This document shows, piece by piece, positions 24,340-35,146 of a stretch of DNA of 64,000 bases. The stretch comes from Mytilus galloprovincialis (Eukaryota > Mollusca > Bivalvia > Mytilida > Mytilidae). Each line of letters starts with the position of its first letter. Positions within the stretch are counted from its first letter, which is position 1. The notes beneath the pieces are model-generated. The model saw nothing but the letters and a program-made list of their open reading frames with translations. It did no database searches and was not told the origin of the DNA. The stretch lies in assembly GCF_965363235.1 (NCBI RefSeq), contig NC_134849.1, forward strand, positions 49,980,122 through 50,044,121, written 5' to 3'. The translations under genes were made by a program, and so were the position numbers.

Positions 24340-25990
24340 ACTCAAATGAAAGATGCAGAGCGAAAGTATAAAAAGCAGATGAATTGTTCTATACAAGAGT
24401 ATAGAAAGACTTTTAGAAAAAAGATGCAAAATTTAAAAAACAGTAACTGTAAGGAGTCCTGGAAAATATTAAATGAAAAAAGGGAAAAACGTAGTCCAAA
24501 AATTTCCATCGATGTACTCTTTGATTTCTTTAAAGACTTGAATTCGTCGGATTCAGTCGACGATATCCCTGTTTCGCAAGTACCAAACCAGGTCAATGAT
24601 ATTCTTAATAGTATCATAACAGAAAAAGAAATATTTAATTGTATTAAAGATTTAAAAAATGGAAAGGCATGTGGGGATGACAAAATTATTAATGAATATA
24701 TTAAAAGTACATGCCATATTTTAATGCCTTTTTATGTTCAATTTTTTAATATTGTTTTCGATTCCGGTAAACTTCCAGAAGCGTGGTTAGTTGGTAACAT
24801 TATTCCTTTCTATAAAAACAAAGGTGATTAAAAAAAAAAACCAGAAAATTATAGACCTATCACAATTCTTAGCTGCATAGGAAAGCTATTCACTTCAGTT
24901 CTGAATTCAAGACTATCCACTTTTTTGGAAAATTACTTATATTTAAATGAAAATCAATCATGTTTTAGAAAAGGCTATTCAACCATAGATAGTATTTTTG
25001 TCCTACATATTCTTTTTGAACTATTAAAGATGCGAAAGAAAAACTTTTTTGTGCTTTTATAGACTTTGCAAAAGCCTTTGACACAGTTAGGCCATCTGCT
25101 TTATGGCAAAAACTTCTGGAGAATTTTATCAGTGGAAAAATGTATGATACCATTGTAAATATGTATAGTAACATTAAATCTAGAATTTTTTATGGTAGTG
25201 TATTTTCAGAGCATTTTCCTTGTAATGTTTGTGTACGTCAAGGTGAAAGGTTCTCACCTTTATTATTTTAACTGTATATTAATGATCTGAACATTTTTTA
25301 AAAGAACAAGATGTAGAAGGGTTAAAACAGTATCCGATGATATAGAAATTGAGCTAGACTACTATTTAAAATTGTTTCTGATGTTGTATGCAGATGACAC
25401 AGCTATTTTGGCAAAGTCAAAAAATGACTTACAAACGCAGCTTGACTCTTTGTATATTGTGAACTTTGGAAATTGAAGGTTAATGTAAATAAAAAGCAAA
25501 ATTGTAGTTTTTTCAAAAGGTAGACCGTTATCAAATATAGAATTTAAATATGATAATACCGTTTTAGAAATTGTAAATGAGTTTACGTACCTTGGTGTTA
25601 TTTTTTCTAGAACAGGAAGTTTTTCGAAAGCAAAAAAAGGCACAAACAGAAAAAGTCACACACGCTATATACGATGCTATCCGCAAAGGTCGAAAATATA
25701 ATTTATCTATAGAATTCCAACTCGATCTTTTCGATAAAATTATCAAGCCTATTCTTTTATATGGAAGTGAAGTTTGGGGAGTCGGCAATAATTCTGTTAT
25801 TGAAAGGGTCCACCTTAAATTCTGTAAAATTTTGTTAAATGTAGAGAAGTCAACGCCAGATTTCATGATTTATGGAGAACTTGGAAGATATCCTTTGGAA
25901 ATTGATATCAAATTGCGGATTTTAAACTACTGGTCGAAACTTATGTGTGGAAAGCAAGAAAAACTTCCTGTTATTTTGTATGTTTAACAA
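24340..25990 (+). pseudogene. Broken non-LTR retrotransposon (LINE) reverse transcriptase
   Basis: Decayed copy of a LINE ORF2. The first open segment (24346-24831) ends with KDLKNGKACGDDKI and GNIIPFYKNKGD, then stops at a run of A. The next frame resumes with PENYRPITILSCIGKLF, IDFAKAFDTV (motif A), VRQGERFSPLLF, a stop, LYINDL and MLYADDTAIL (catalytic YADD, 25384-25413). A further open segment (25577-25987) holds the usual LINE C-terminus, LLYGSEVWGVGN...IYGELGRYPLEI. There are at least two frameshifts and several stop codons. No endonuclease domain is visible upstream, consistent with the 5' truncation typical of LINEs. The clade is not determined. It cannot encode an active enzyme. Confidence 0.9.
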
Positions 25991-26462
25991 GCCATATTTG
26001 AAAATCCTATAAAATGCTTGTTATTATTTTTCATATATTTTGAAAGAAAAAGATACCAACTTAGCCCATAAAGGTTAAAAGAATGAAAAGTGTATAGAGA
26101 ATTATTTCCCGTCAAATTTTCAATGGCTAATATTTCGAAAACAAAGATCACGGACCCTTCATTTTTTTCTGGTTTTTTTTTTTTAGTTTCTTTATTTATA
26201 TACTTTCAACGTACAACAGTCTTTATAAAAGCTTGTTATTTTGAAAGAGAGTATCGAACATCCTCAACTCGATAATATACTAATTGTTAATTAAATATCT
26301 GTCGAAGCTGGAAATTAACTCGTGTGCCATTTAAGATAAGAATTGAGTAGATTTTCCTTTTTTTTCAAAAAAAAACTTCAATATAGGAACAATCATAGTT
26401 TTAGAAAAGACCTATTCATCAAAAACAGGTACTATCTCTGGTTCAGAGGCACTTGTCTCAGA

Positions 26463-27046
26463 AAGGAGTAGCTTTAGTAAGACCCCTTTTTGGCCCCAAA
26501 ATACAGCAGTGTTACAAAATTGTGAAAATGCAATCTTTAAGCTATATTTTGGAAAGTAAAATGCTTCAGCTACATAAATATTGGATGTTTTTGACAATAC
26601 AATGCACAAATATCGCATACTAGCATCATTAAGTCATGCTAAATTACTAAAATCTTCAAAATTTTAGCATTTTGGTTAATTTTTAGACGGTTTCCGTCTA
26701 AAATGAAAGTGGCCGCATTCGTGTTCATTCATAATAATGAAATGTAAGTTGTATTTGATGATAATACAAAACATATATAAAGGTTGAGGATGAACACGGA
26801 TGCGGCCACTGATCATTTTTGACAAAAACCATCTGAAAAGTGACGTTTTTGGGCATATTTGATAGATTTTTCATATTTAAGCTTGAATCAGTGCTTTTTT
26901 AATGACTAACTCAGTTTAAATCTTTTACATAAACTAATCGAATCAATTGAAGTAGACACTTAAGTGTTTAAAAAAGTGTCCAAAAACTTTCGTTAGATGA
27001 ACCTGAAATTTGAGGTCAAAATCGGCCCTTACCGGACCTACTCCTT
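26463..27046. mobile_element. Terminal-inverted-repeat element with a nested central foldback
   Basis: Outer ends AAAGGAGTAG...GTAAG (left) and CTTAC...CTACTCCTTT (right) are inverted. At the centre (26685-26842) AGTGGCCGCATTCGTGTTCAT is mirrored by ATGAACACGGATGCGGCCACT, and pairing extends imperfectly for about 20 bp outward. No coding capacity. Confidence 0.6.
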
Positions 27047-29574
27047 TGTTTTCCTATATACCTTATAATGTTATATTAAGGTATAAAGGAGGAAAAAATC
27101 TGAGACAAATGTCTGTGCTCTTATTGCTATATATATTATATATGAGAGAAACGTGCTAGGAATTCTAAGCCGATACAACGGGCGCTGTCATTATAACACA
27201 TGTCAATCGGTTAGGTTTTGTAATAAGGAAGGATATGATTCACGTTTGGAGATCCTGATTTTTTAATTCTAAAAATTTAAGATAACGGAATCAAAGCTAC
27301 TGCATGCCTTTTGGTTCGGAGAAATTTCTTTTGTACATTATTAAATTCTGTTTTGATTCCACTGAAATGTACAATTTGCAGAATATTATACTGGGGTCTG
27401 GCAAATATCGTGGATTCTAAATATTATTGTCATTCAAGGAGAGATAACTCGATCGGTTTAATCTTTTTTAGTAGAAGTATATTAAGTACAGCTATTTGTA
27501 AGATCCAGGCAGGGGGTGATTCATGTATGTCTCAGAACTGCTTTATTCTTTTATATAATAGTTAGCTAAGATGGAAATAAAGTTTGCAAGCTTTTTTTTT
27601 TAATTTTGTTGAACGGTTGCTATGGAAACATGCAGCCATTTTTTTGAGGAATTTATGATGAAATCAGGCATGAAAATTGGAAAATGTGTACATTTTGGTT
27701 GCAGCAATTTCATGATAATGACAATTTAAAGAAAAAAAATAATTTCAACATATAATTAGGCATTATTTGAAGTTTATATTTTGATGTTGAGGTTATGAAA
27801 TTTTTTTTGGATATTAGGCTAAAATGGTATTTAAAAAGGTGCAAAAATCTGTATTTTGACATTTTCTGAAAATAGCTTAAATATCATACTTTAAATCAAG
27901 AAAAATTGACATTGAGCAGACAAGTTCATTATAAACTATGATTGCATCTTAAAGTTCATACATTGAATTATTGAAAACAGGAAAAAAACATCTGGGATTT
28001 TTTGAAATTTTTTGTTACAATGGCAACAAAAATTGGTAAAATTCATAAAAATGACAAAACACAATACTTGTTCATTATCAAAATTTTTGCTATTTTTTTA
28101 TATTAATGCAATTTAACAGACAATAAAACTTATGACTTGTTTGAAAATGATAAAAAATATATAAGCTTTAATTTAAGTGGCTGAAAAACCATAGCAACCA
28201 AACAAAAGCCCTAGCAACCGGTCTGAAATTGCTGAATTAATTCAGAATCAGCATCAAATACATGGTTTTCTAGGTATTGGATACATATAAATAATGGAGT
28301 TTGAATAATATACTCAACAGTTAGATAGTTAATTTACACTTGATCTGCTTTTGGTTACCATTGGAACAAAACAGTTCAGATTTGATACAAACCATTATGT
28401 ACCTTATAATATCTGTTTTGCAGCCCTGTAAATGGACTTCTTTCAACCATAATCAACAAAAAATCATATTTCTCTATATTTACAACTCATATCTTTTGAT
28501 TTCATGAAAGTTCATTTGTTTATTGTAATAACAAAGTATGGCATAGAAATTTTAGATGGAGAGACAGAGTTAATAATGTAGGACTGCTGAATTTGGTGCA
28601 TGGTTTCCTCAAAAATTTGTATTCCTGGATTTTTCTCAATATCTCAAAATTCATATTTTATTTTGGTCTAGAATCGTAAAAGTAAACGGTGCGTCTAAAC
28701 ACTGCTAAGGACTCCTTAGTGCACTAAAGACCTATACAATGCCACTAAGGACTAGAAGGAGTGCTGTTATATATATTATTTTTACATATTATGGTAGAGA
28801 TAGATATTTAATGCAAAAAATTCAAATTTTATAGAAAAATAATCATAAATAAATAAGATATTCAACATTATTTAAATGTTTCATTCCTCCTATTCCCACT
28901 TTTTTATAAATCTGGTAAAAAAAGTTTTGTGGGAATAGGAAGAAAACTTGTGCAAACAAAGGATTATACTTAATCAACTTTTGATTGGCCAATGTTTTTT
29001 TGGATATATATGTTATTTTTGTATATGTTTGAATTTTGTGTTTTTAATTCAAATAAAATTGAAAGCAATGGAATAAAAAGTGAAAGAGACAAAAACATGA
29101 CCATATAGCATAAAAAATCGAAATAAAGAAATGTAGCAAATTATCTAATATTTCTTTTATAACACAAATTCAAAAGTAAAGTCACGCAAGCATAATAATA
29201 TGAAACAAACAATACAAGCAAATCATACATTGTAGCACACACGTCAGTAATCCACCGTATATTAGCCTATTCAAGTTTATTAATCTATTCAACATGAATA
29301 AGGTGGGTGGCTGCATCGCCAAACTGTACTGTTGTTACTTCTTGGTGGGGCATTAATGCTGCATAGTGAATCATGGTTGAGGCCTAGATTCCTCATGTTT
29401 CAGTAGTTTTATTTGTTTAAAATGTTTGGTCGCGGGTGCTGGAATGTTTCGTCGACTTGCTTTGCCATCCCTTTAGATGATGTGTAGTCTCAGTCCCAGT
29501 ATTGTGTAATGATCCCATAAGTATTTTGTTTCATAGTCAGTAAAGAGCATGCAGTCTAATTAGTTATGTATTTG

Positions 29575-29960
29575 TTTTTATTTGTTGTTTTGGCTTTAAA
29601 TTAGCTTTCAGTAACTGCAAGTACTCTCAGATATGTTCTTAGTGTCTTTTTGTGTTGGTATGTACAAGTAGCCGGCCATGTGCACTTTGTGTTGATGTTT
29701 TACAGGGAGGATTGGAATCCCACTTACATGTTTCACCTTGCCACATTCTGTATGTGTGTGCATTTCCCAAGTCAGGAGCCTGTAATACAGTGGTTGTCAT
29801 TTGTTGTTATGTTACAAAAAAAAATATATTTGTCAAATTGATTTTTTTGTTCATTTGTGATTTCGGGGCCCTTTGTAGCTGACTATGCAGTATGGGATTT
29901 GCTTATTGTTGAAGGCGGTACAGTGACATATAGCAGTATGGAACCTAAATTCCTGTTCCT
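29575..29960 (+). repeat. Dispersed repeat, long copy
   Basis: Shares with 41705-42250 the ordered phrases GCAAGTACTCTCAGAT, GTGTCTTTTTGTGTTGG, AAGTCAGGAGCCTGTAAT, CAGTGGTTGTC and GAAGGC-GTACAGTGAC. Diverged, without a maintained open frame. Confidence 0.7.
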
Positions 29961-30197
29961 TGTACTTTTCTCCAGATACTTTGTGTGTACTGGAAACAAC
30001 AGTGGTTTGTGTTGATAAATTATTATATGCTGCATTTCTAATTTTAGAGTAACAAATTCAATGATTTTTAAATCATATATTACGTATACCTCTGTCTATC
30101 TGACTTATTCTTTATTTTAAGGTACGCTTTGAAGAAAAAAACCAGTTTGCAAATAAACAGTGTATCACATTTTTATTAAAGTAATATACTTCAACAG

Positions 30198-30340
30198 CAG
30201 TGGCGGATCCAGACATTTTAAATAGGGGGAGGGGGGGGGTTCCAACTATATGCTCCCATTCAAATGCATTGATCGTCAAAAAAAGGGGGTTTCCAACCCC
30301 CGGACTCCCCCCCTCCCTTTTCCCTCTGGATCCGCCACTG
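30198..30340. mobile_element. CAGTGGCGGATCC-family MITE, copy 3, with target duplication AACAG
   Basis: The best-preserved copy: CAGTGGCGGATCCAGA at one end and TCTGGATCCGCCACTG at the other are perfect complements. AACAG flanks both sides (30193-30197 and 30341-30345). 143 bp with G and C tracts inside. Confidence 0.9.
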
Positions 30341-30654
30341 AACAGTGTATCAACTATATTTTCTTTTAAAAAATACAGGTAAATCTTAGGTGAATTTTTA
30401 ATTAACCTTGAATGTTATAAAACCAATTTATAATTAATCAAACCATCTATTGAAGGAATAGTGATTTTTAAAAGTGTGAATAGGAGGAATACACCATTTA
30501 GACACGTGCCCTTTTTTCTTTGATATGCCGAAAAAATCAATGAACCGATTGACACGTGCCAAATAACATAACAACAGTTACTGATTAAACAATCATGATC
30601 TTTTTTATTTTAAGTATTTTTTTTTTCAACTAGTTTGATATCTGTTTACAAAGC

Positions 30655-30760
30655 CTTCATATGGTACTATGTGGTATGTGCTTTACTTACTGTTGAAGGC
30701 CGTAGGGTGACTTTTGGTTATTTATTTCTGTTTCAATTCGTTTCTTGTGAAGATTTGTCT
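30655..30760 (+). repeat. Dispersed repeat, short copy
   Basis: Holds TATGTGGTATGTGCTTTACT and TTGAAGGCCGTAGGGTGAC, matching the 3' part of the copies at 5.4, 29.6 and 41.7 kb. Confidence 0.6.
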
Positions 30761-30785
30761 CATATCATAAGTTTCACCCATGTCC

Positions 30786-31163
30786 GTCAGTACTTTAGTC
30801 GTCACGAAGTTGGTTTCCTTTTTCTAATTTTAGTTTGCCTCAACCAAATGTTATGAAACATATACATTATGCTTATTACCACAAGACAGAGATCAATTTC
30901 AATTTAGTTGGCGTCACTTAAACTGTTCCCGAGTTATGCCCGTTTTGTGTTACTTTTCTTTGTTTGATACTTTAGTACTTTAGTCGTCACAAAGTTGGTT
31001 TCCATTTTCTGATTTTAGTTTGCCTCAACCAAATGTTATGAAACATATACACAATGTTTATTACCACAAAACAGAGATCAAGTTTGAATTTAGTTGGTGA
31101 CACTTTAACTGTTCCTGAGTTATGCCCGTTTTGCGTTACTTTTCTTTGTTTGATACTTTAAAA
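30786..31163 (+). repeat. 184-bp tandem duplication, two copies
   Basis: AGTACTTTAGTCGTCAC, GCCTCAACCAAATGTTATGA and GAGTTATGCCCGTTTTG each occur twice, 184 bp apart, in the same order. Copies differ at scattered positions. Confidence 0.8.
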
Positions 31164-31192
31164 ATTGTTAAAACCGAGAACCAGATCAGTTT

Positions 31193-31343
31193 CATAGGCG
31201 GATCCTGGAGGGACAGCCCCCCCCCCCTTTTTGTGAGAAAAAAATGGTTGATTATATAGGGAATCACTGAAGTGTGACTGGAGCGCCCCCCCCCCCCCCA
31301 ACTCCCCCCCCCTTTTTTACACAAATTTCTGGATCTGCCACTG
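31193..31343. mobile_element. CAGTGGCGGATCC-family MITE, copy 4, with target duplication AGTTT
   Basis: The 151-bp element starts CATAGGCGGATCCTGG and ends CTGGATCTGCCACTG. AGTTT flanks both ends (31188-31192 and 31344-31348). It contains two long C runs and GGGAATCACTGAAG. Confidence 0.85.
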
Positions 31344-31514
31344 AGTTTAAAACTGTATAGTTTACCTTAAATGACCTGGTTAAGTGAAAAAATATCTAAA
31401 AGTGACCATTTGATATTTAAGGAAAACCTTTCTGAAGCCCTTTTTTCTGTCATACATACCATATAATATTTTTTCGACTTTCGTGTATTTATTTTTTTAT
31501 CATTTCTGTTAAAA

Positions 31515-31830
31515 TAAAAAAAAAAGATGTGGTATAATTGCCAAATTGAAACAATTCTTCACAAGATACCAAAATGACACAGGAACTAACAACTATAGGT
31601 TATCATACGGCCTTCAACATTGGGCAAAGCTTATGCTGAATAGTCAGCTATGAAAGGTCCCGAAATGACAATGTAGATCAATTCAAACAAGAAAACCTAT
31701 CTATTTACTAAAGTGAACGAAAAACAGATATGTAAGACATAAACAGACGACAACCACTGAATTACTGTGGCTCCTGACTTGGGACAGGCACATACATAGA
31801 GAATGCGGCAGGGTTAAATATGTTAGCAGG
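31515..31830 (-). repeat. Dispersed repeat, minus-strand copy
   Basis: Read on the minus strand it gives GTATGGTCATTCGG-like wording and, in order, AGGAGCC, CAGTGGTTGTCG, GGACCTTTCATAGCTG and GTTGAAGGCCGTATG, as in the plus-strand copies at 29.6 and 41.7 kb. Confidence 0.65.
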
Positions 31831-32759
31831 ATCCCAACTATAGATAAATTAATCCTCAAGAAAATCTTTATAGAGATAAATTAGTAATGATTAAAAATTT
31901 GACATATTGTGTAGACACCTAGCCTATAACTACTAGTATTGTTGAAATCTTTATGTTGCCTGCTAAATGTCATTAGTTGGGTTTTTTTTTCGTTTGATTG
32001 CTGTGTTATTGACGTATAACCTACATCTCCTACAGTTTTGTTCCATTTTGGTGTACTTTCAAAAAGGTGTATGCAAAATCATAACTAAATATAAATGTAT
32101 TGCTTTTCATCCCCTAGGTAATATGCTTAGAGAAAGATGAACCAATGAGAAATGTACCTCAATTTAGATAGTTAAATAAACTGAAAAAAAAATTTCACTT
32201 TCCAATCTTAAACTCTCCCCATTTTTTTTCTCCATTTTTCGTTCAATAAATTGTTTATATTTATTGACGGGAGTTCACTTTTAATTTGTATACGTTTTAG
32301 GTCACGGATAATTTGATTTTAATCATAAAAAGGGGGAATATTCCAGTTTTCGGACAATGCTTTGAGCAGTTATGAAACTTTGGTGATGCCAGGTTTATAT
32401 CTATTAACATAACCTCCCTTTAGTTTTTCATGAATTTGTGATATGACATTGAGAAGTTATTAAACTTTTATTATTCTTTGAAATAGCGACGGGCGTAACA
32501 TGCGCTCATGGCGCAGCTGTTTATTTTAATTTTTTGGAATTACACCCTTTTCAAAGTCTAGGATCAGTTAAGAGTACATTTGAACTTTGCAGTATATCTT
32601 AGGTAGTTAATGCACACCTTAGCTGTGCATGATCCTGATCTATGAAAGATTCAAACAAAAACTACCCAAACTCCACTCCTCCCCCAAAATGCAACAGTGT
32701 ATATATTTAAATTTGTTAAGTCTTTTCAATGAGCAAAGACAGTCATGACAGTACTGAGA

Positions 32760-34120
32760 GTGAAACAAAGCAAAGCATGCAGTTATATTCCCATTAGAAA
32801 AATGAACATTATAAACATAATTATATGTAATTTTTTACATAAACTATATTATATATCATTTGATTGACTGTTATGGGTGATATTTGTCACCATGGCAACT
32901 ATTGTAATAATACTTAACGATTGCAGTTTAGAGCTTATATATGCTTCAATGCATGCCTTTTCATAAAGGTTTGGAAACAATTGAGAACATTGAATTCCCC
33001 ATACCGCAGAATTCAATAAATAATAACTCTGTTTCCAAGGGAAAATACGTTAACATGGTGATAAAATTCAAGAGAGCCCCACGCAATGTTTTATTTATTT
33101 TGGTCAGGTAGTATTCAAACTTTGTTACTACAATGCTAACTATGATTTACATATTTTCAATTTTCGGAAAAGCACACGAGAAAATTTGATAATTTCAGAA
33201 TACTTCATGATTTCGAAAAAAAGTAATGTTTTTTAGTATTTTTTAACAAAAAATCTAAAAGTCGGGGTTAAACTGCAATACTAACTAAGCTCTGAAGCTA
33301 AAACCAAGTTATATCGATGTTATACATGTATATGAAATTTCTGAAAATAAAATTGATTCTATTCATAATCAGGCTCTCCGACCAAACGTTATCTTTACAA
33401 GAATCTACATGTATGTTTTTTTTTTTTAAATAAACCTACCCCCCCTTTTTTCCCCCTAACCTTTGGTTCTAACCTCAATGTTTCATTATATATTATATTC
33501 AGACAAGACTGTGAGTGACGCAAAGCATGCAGTCATATTCCAATTTGAATATAAACACCGTCTATATATAATATATGTATTTTTTTACATAAATTTCTAT
33601 TGATACATTTTAAAATAGATGTTACTATGGGTAATATGTATTTACATGGTAACTATTGAAGTCAGCAACTATTAACGATGGTAATTTAGAGTAAGCTTAT
33701 GCTTAAATGTAATTTTTTTATCAGTTATGGAACAATTCAGTACATTAAAGCTCTAAAACTGCAATATTCTGCAAATAATAACTCCGTTTCCAAGGAAAAA
33801 ATCGGTTGCTATGGTGATAAAACTAAAGAAAGTCCCAAGCTTTTTTCTATTTAATTTGGTAAAGTAGTATCCAAACTTCATAACTAAAGTGCTAACTATG
33901 CTATACACAGTTGCTCTTTTCTGAAAAACACCACAGAAAATTTGATAATTTCGCAAAAATCCCAAATTCAGAAAAGTTGAAAATATGCATTTTTTGGCAA
34001 AATTTTTCAAAAAATTTACAAATTTGGTTTACATGCAATCTGAACTAAAATGATGCTAAAACCAAGTTGTATCAATGTTACATATGAAAATTAATGAAAA
34101 ATGCTCGATTCTATTCCTAT
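32760..34120 (+). repeat. Diverged tandem duplication of about 754 bp
   Basis: CAAAGCATGCAGT at 32769 and 33523 starts two copies that keep the same order of landmarks: TTTTTTACATAAA, ATGGTAACTATTG or ATGGCAACTATTG, AATAATAACTC(T/C)GTTTCCAA, TATGGTGATAAAA, and GAAAATTTGATAATTTC. Substitutions and indels are frequent, so it is old. No open frame is shared. Confidence 0.7.
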
Positions 34121-35146
34121 TCAGGCTCTGAATTGTCGTGATTTAGATGAATTTTGGAAGATTTTACTATGCTTCACAACCAAAAAATAGAGTGTCCGTT
34201 ACCATGGCAACCACTCGTATTTTCCCACTCATATTTATTTTTTGAGCAGTATTCAGTTACTGCTTCTTTTAGGCCATTTATAGATAAAATCTGAAACCCT
34301 CATAAATCACATGTATATGGCAGCCTGCCTGGTTCTTACAAAGAGCTGTACTTAAGTTATGCTTGAAAATCGATATTGTATAAAAGTGATGTTTGTGCCA
34401 TGAACATACTAGACCAAACATTAATTGTCTTCTAATGAAAAACATTCAAATCTAAAATATAAATTGCCTGAATTATATCGCTGCTCACCTATAAACGAAA
34501 AAAAAGTATAATTAAAAAAAAAGCAGAGCAAACAATCAACACTTTTATGCTGTTATACATCTCAATGTTACGATGAGGTCTTCTACACAGAGAAAAAGCT
34601 TAATCTCCGTTATAAATTCAAGGTGGCCCAAATCACAAAAAAAAATAATTTGAATATTTAAAAGTTTCATTAATCGAAGTTCGGTCTAATACAACACATG
34701 ACGCCTCTGAATACGAAAGAAGTCTAACATTTTATTAAATGTATTACTGCATTGTAAAGATAAGAATATCCTCTATTTAATCTAGACATTCGAAAATTCG
34801 ATAGTTTCTCGATATTTTTTTAAACTCTTATTTTCAAAATAAAACGTTTTTAAACCATCATAATTAATTGTTTTCTACTTGTTAGACCTCAACGATACAC
34901 ATTAACTGATAAAATTAAATCTCTTTCAAACCTTTACACACCGTACAAGCTGTTGCTACGAAATCTATCACTCAAGTCAATAATATAACAATTTGTCTTT
35001 TTATCTCAAATTCAATAATATCAACTGCATATATAATAGATCGACGTGGCGAAAATATACAAAAATATCAACGTAAGACCGGAACTGACGATTCAATAGA
35101 CATTTTTACAGGCAACTAGCAGTTTTGTTAAAATTTAGCAGTAATA

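Larger units (their letters stand above)
25991..35146. other. 9-kb gene-poor intergenic region
   Basis: No coding exon was found between the LINE remnant and the JmjC gene. It holds a nested foldback (26463-27046), dispersed repeats (29575-31830), two MITEs (30198 and 31193), a 184-bp duplication (30786-31163) and a diverged duplication (32760-34120). 27050-29280 and 34120-35146 are AT-rich with no clear structure beyond GTTGCTATGGAAAC-like motifs at 27616 and about 28190. Confidence 0.55.

Noticed and set aside
24342..24683. Minus-strand frame opposite the LINE
   Set aside because: Shadow of the reverse transcriptase frame on the plus strand.
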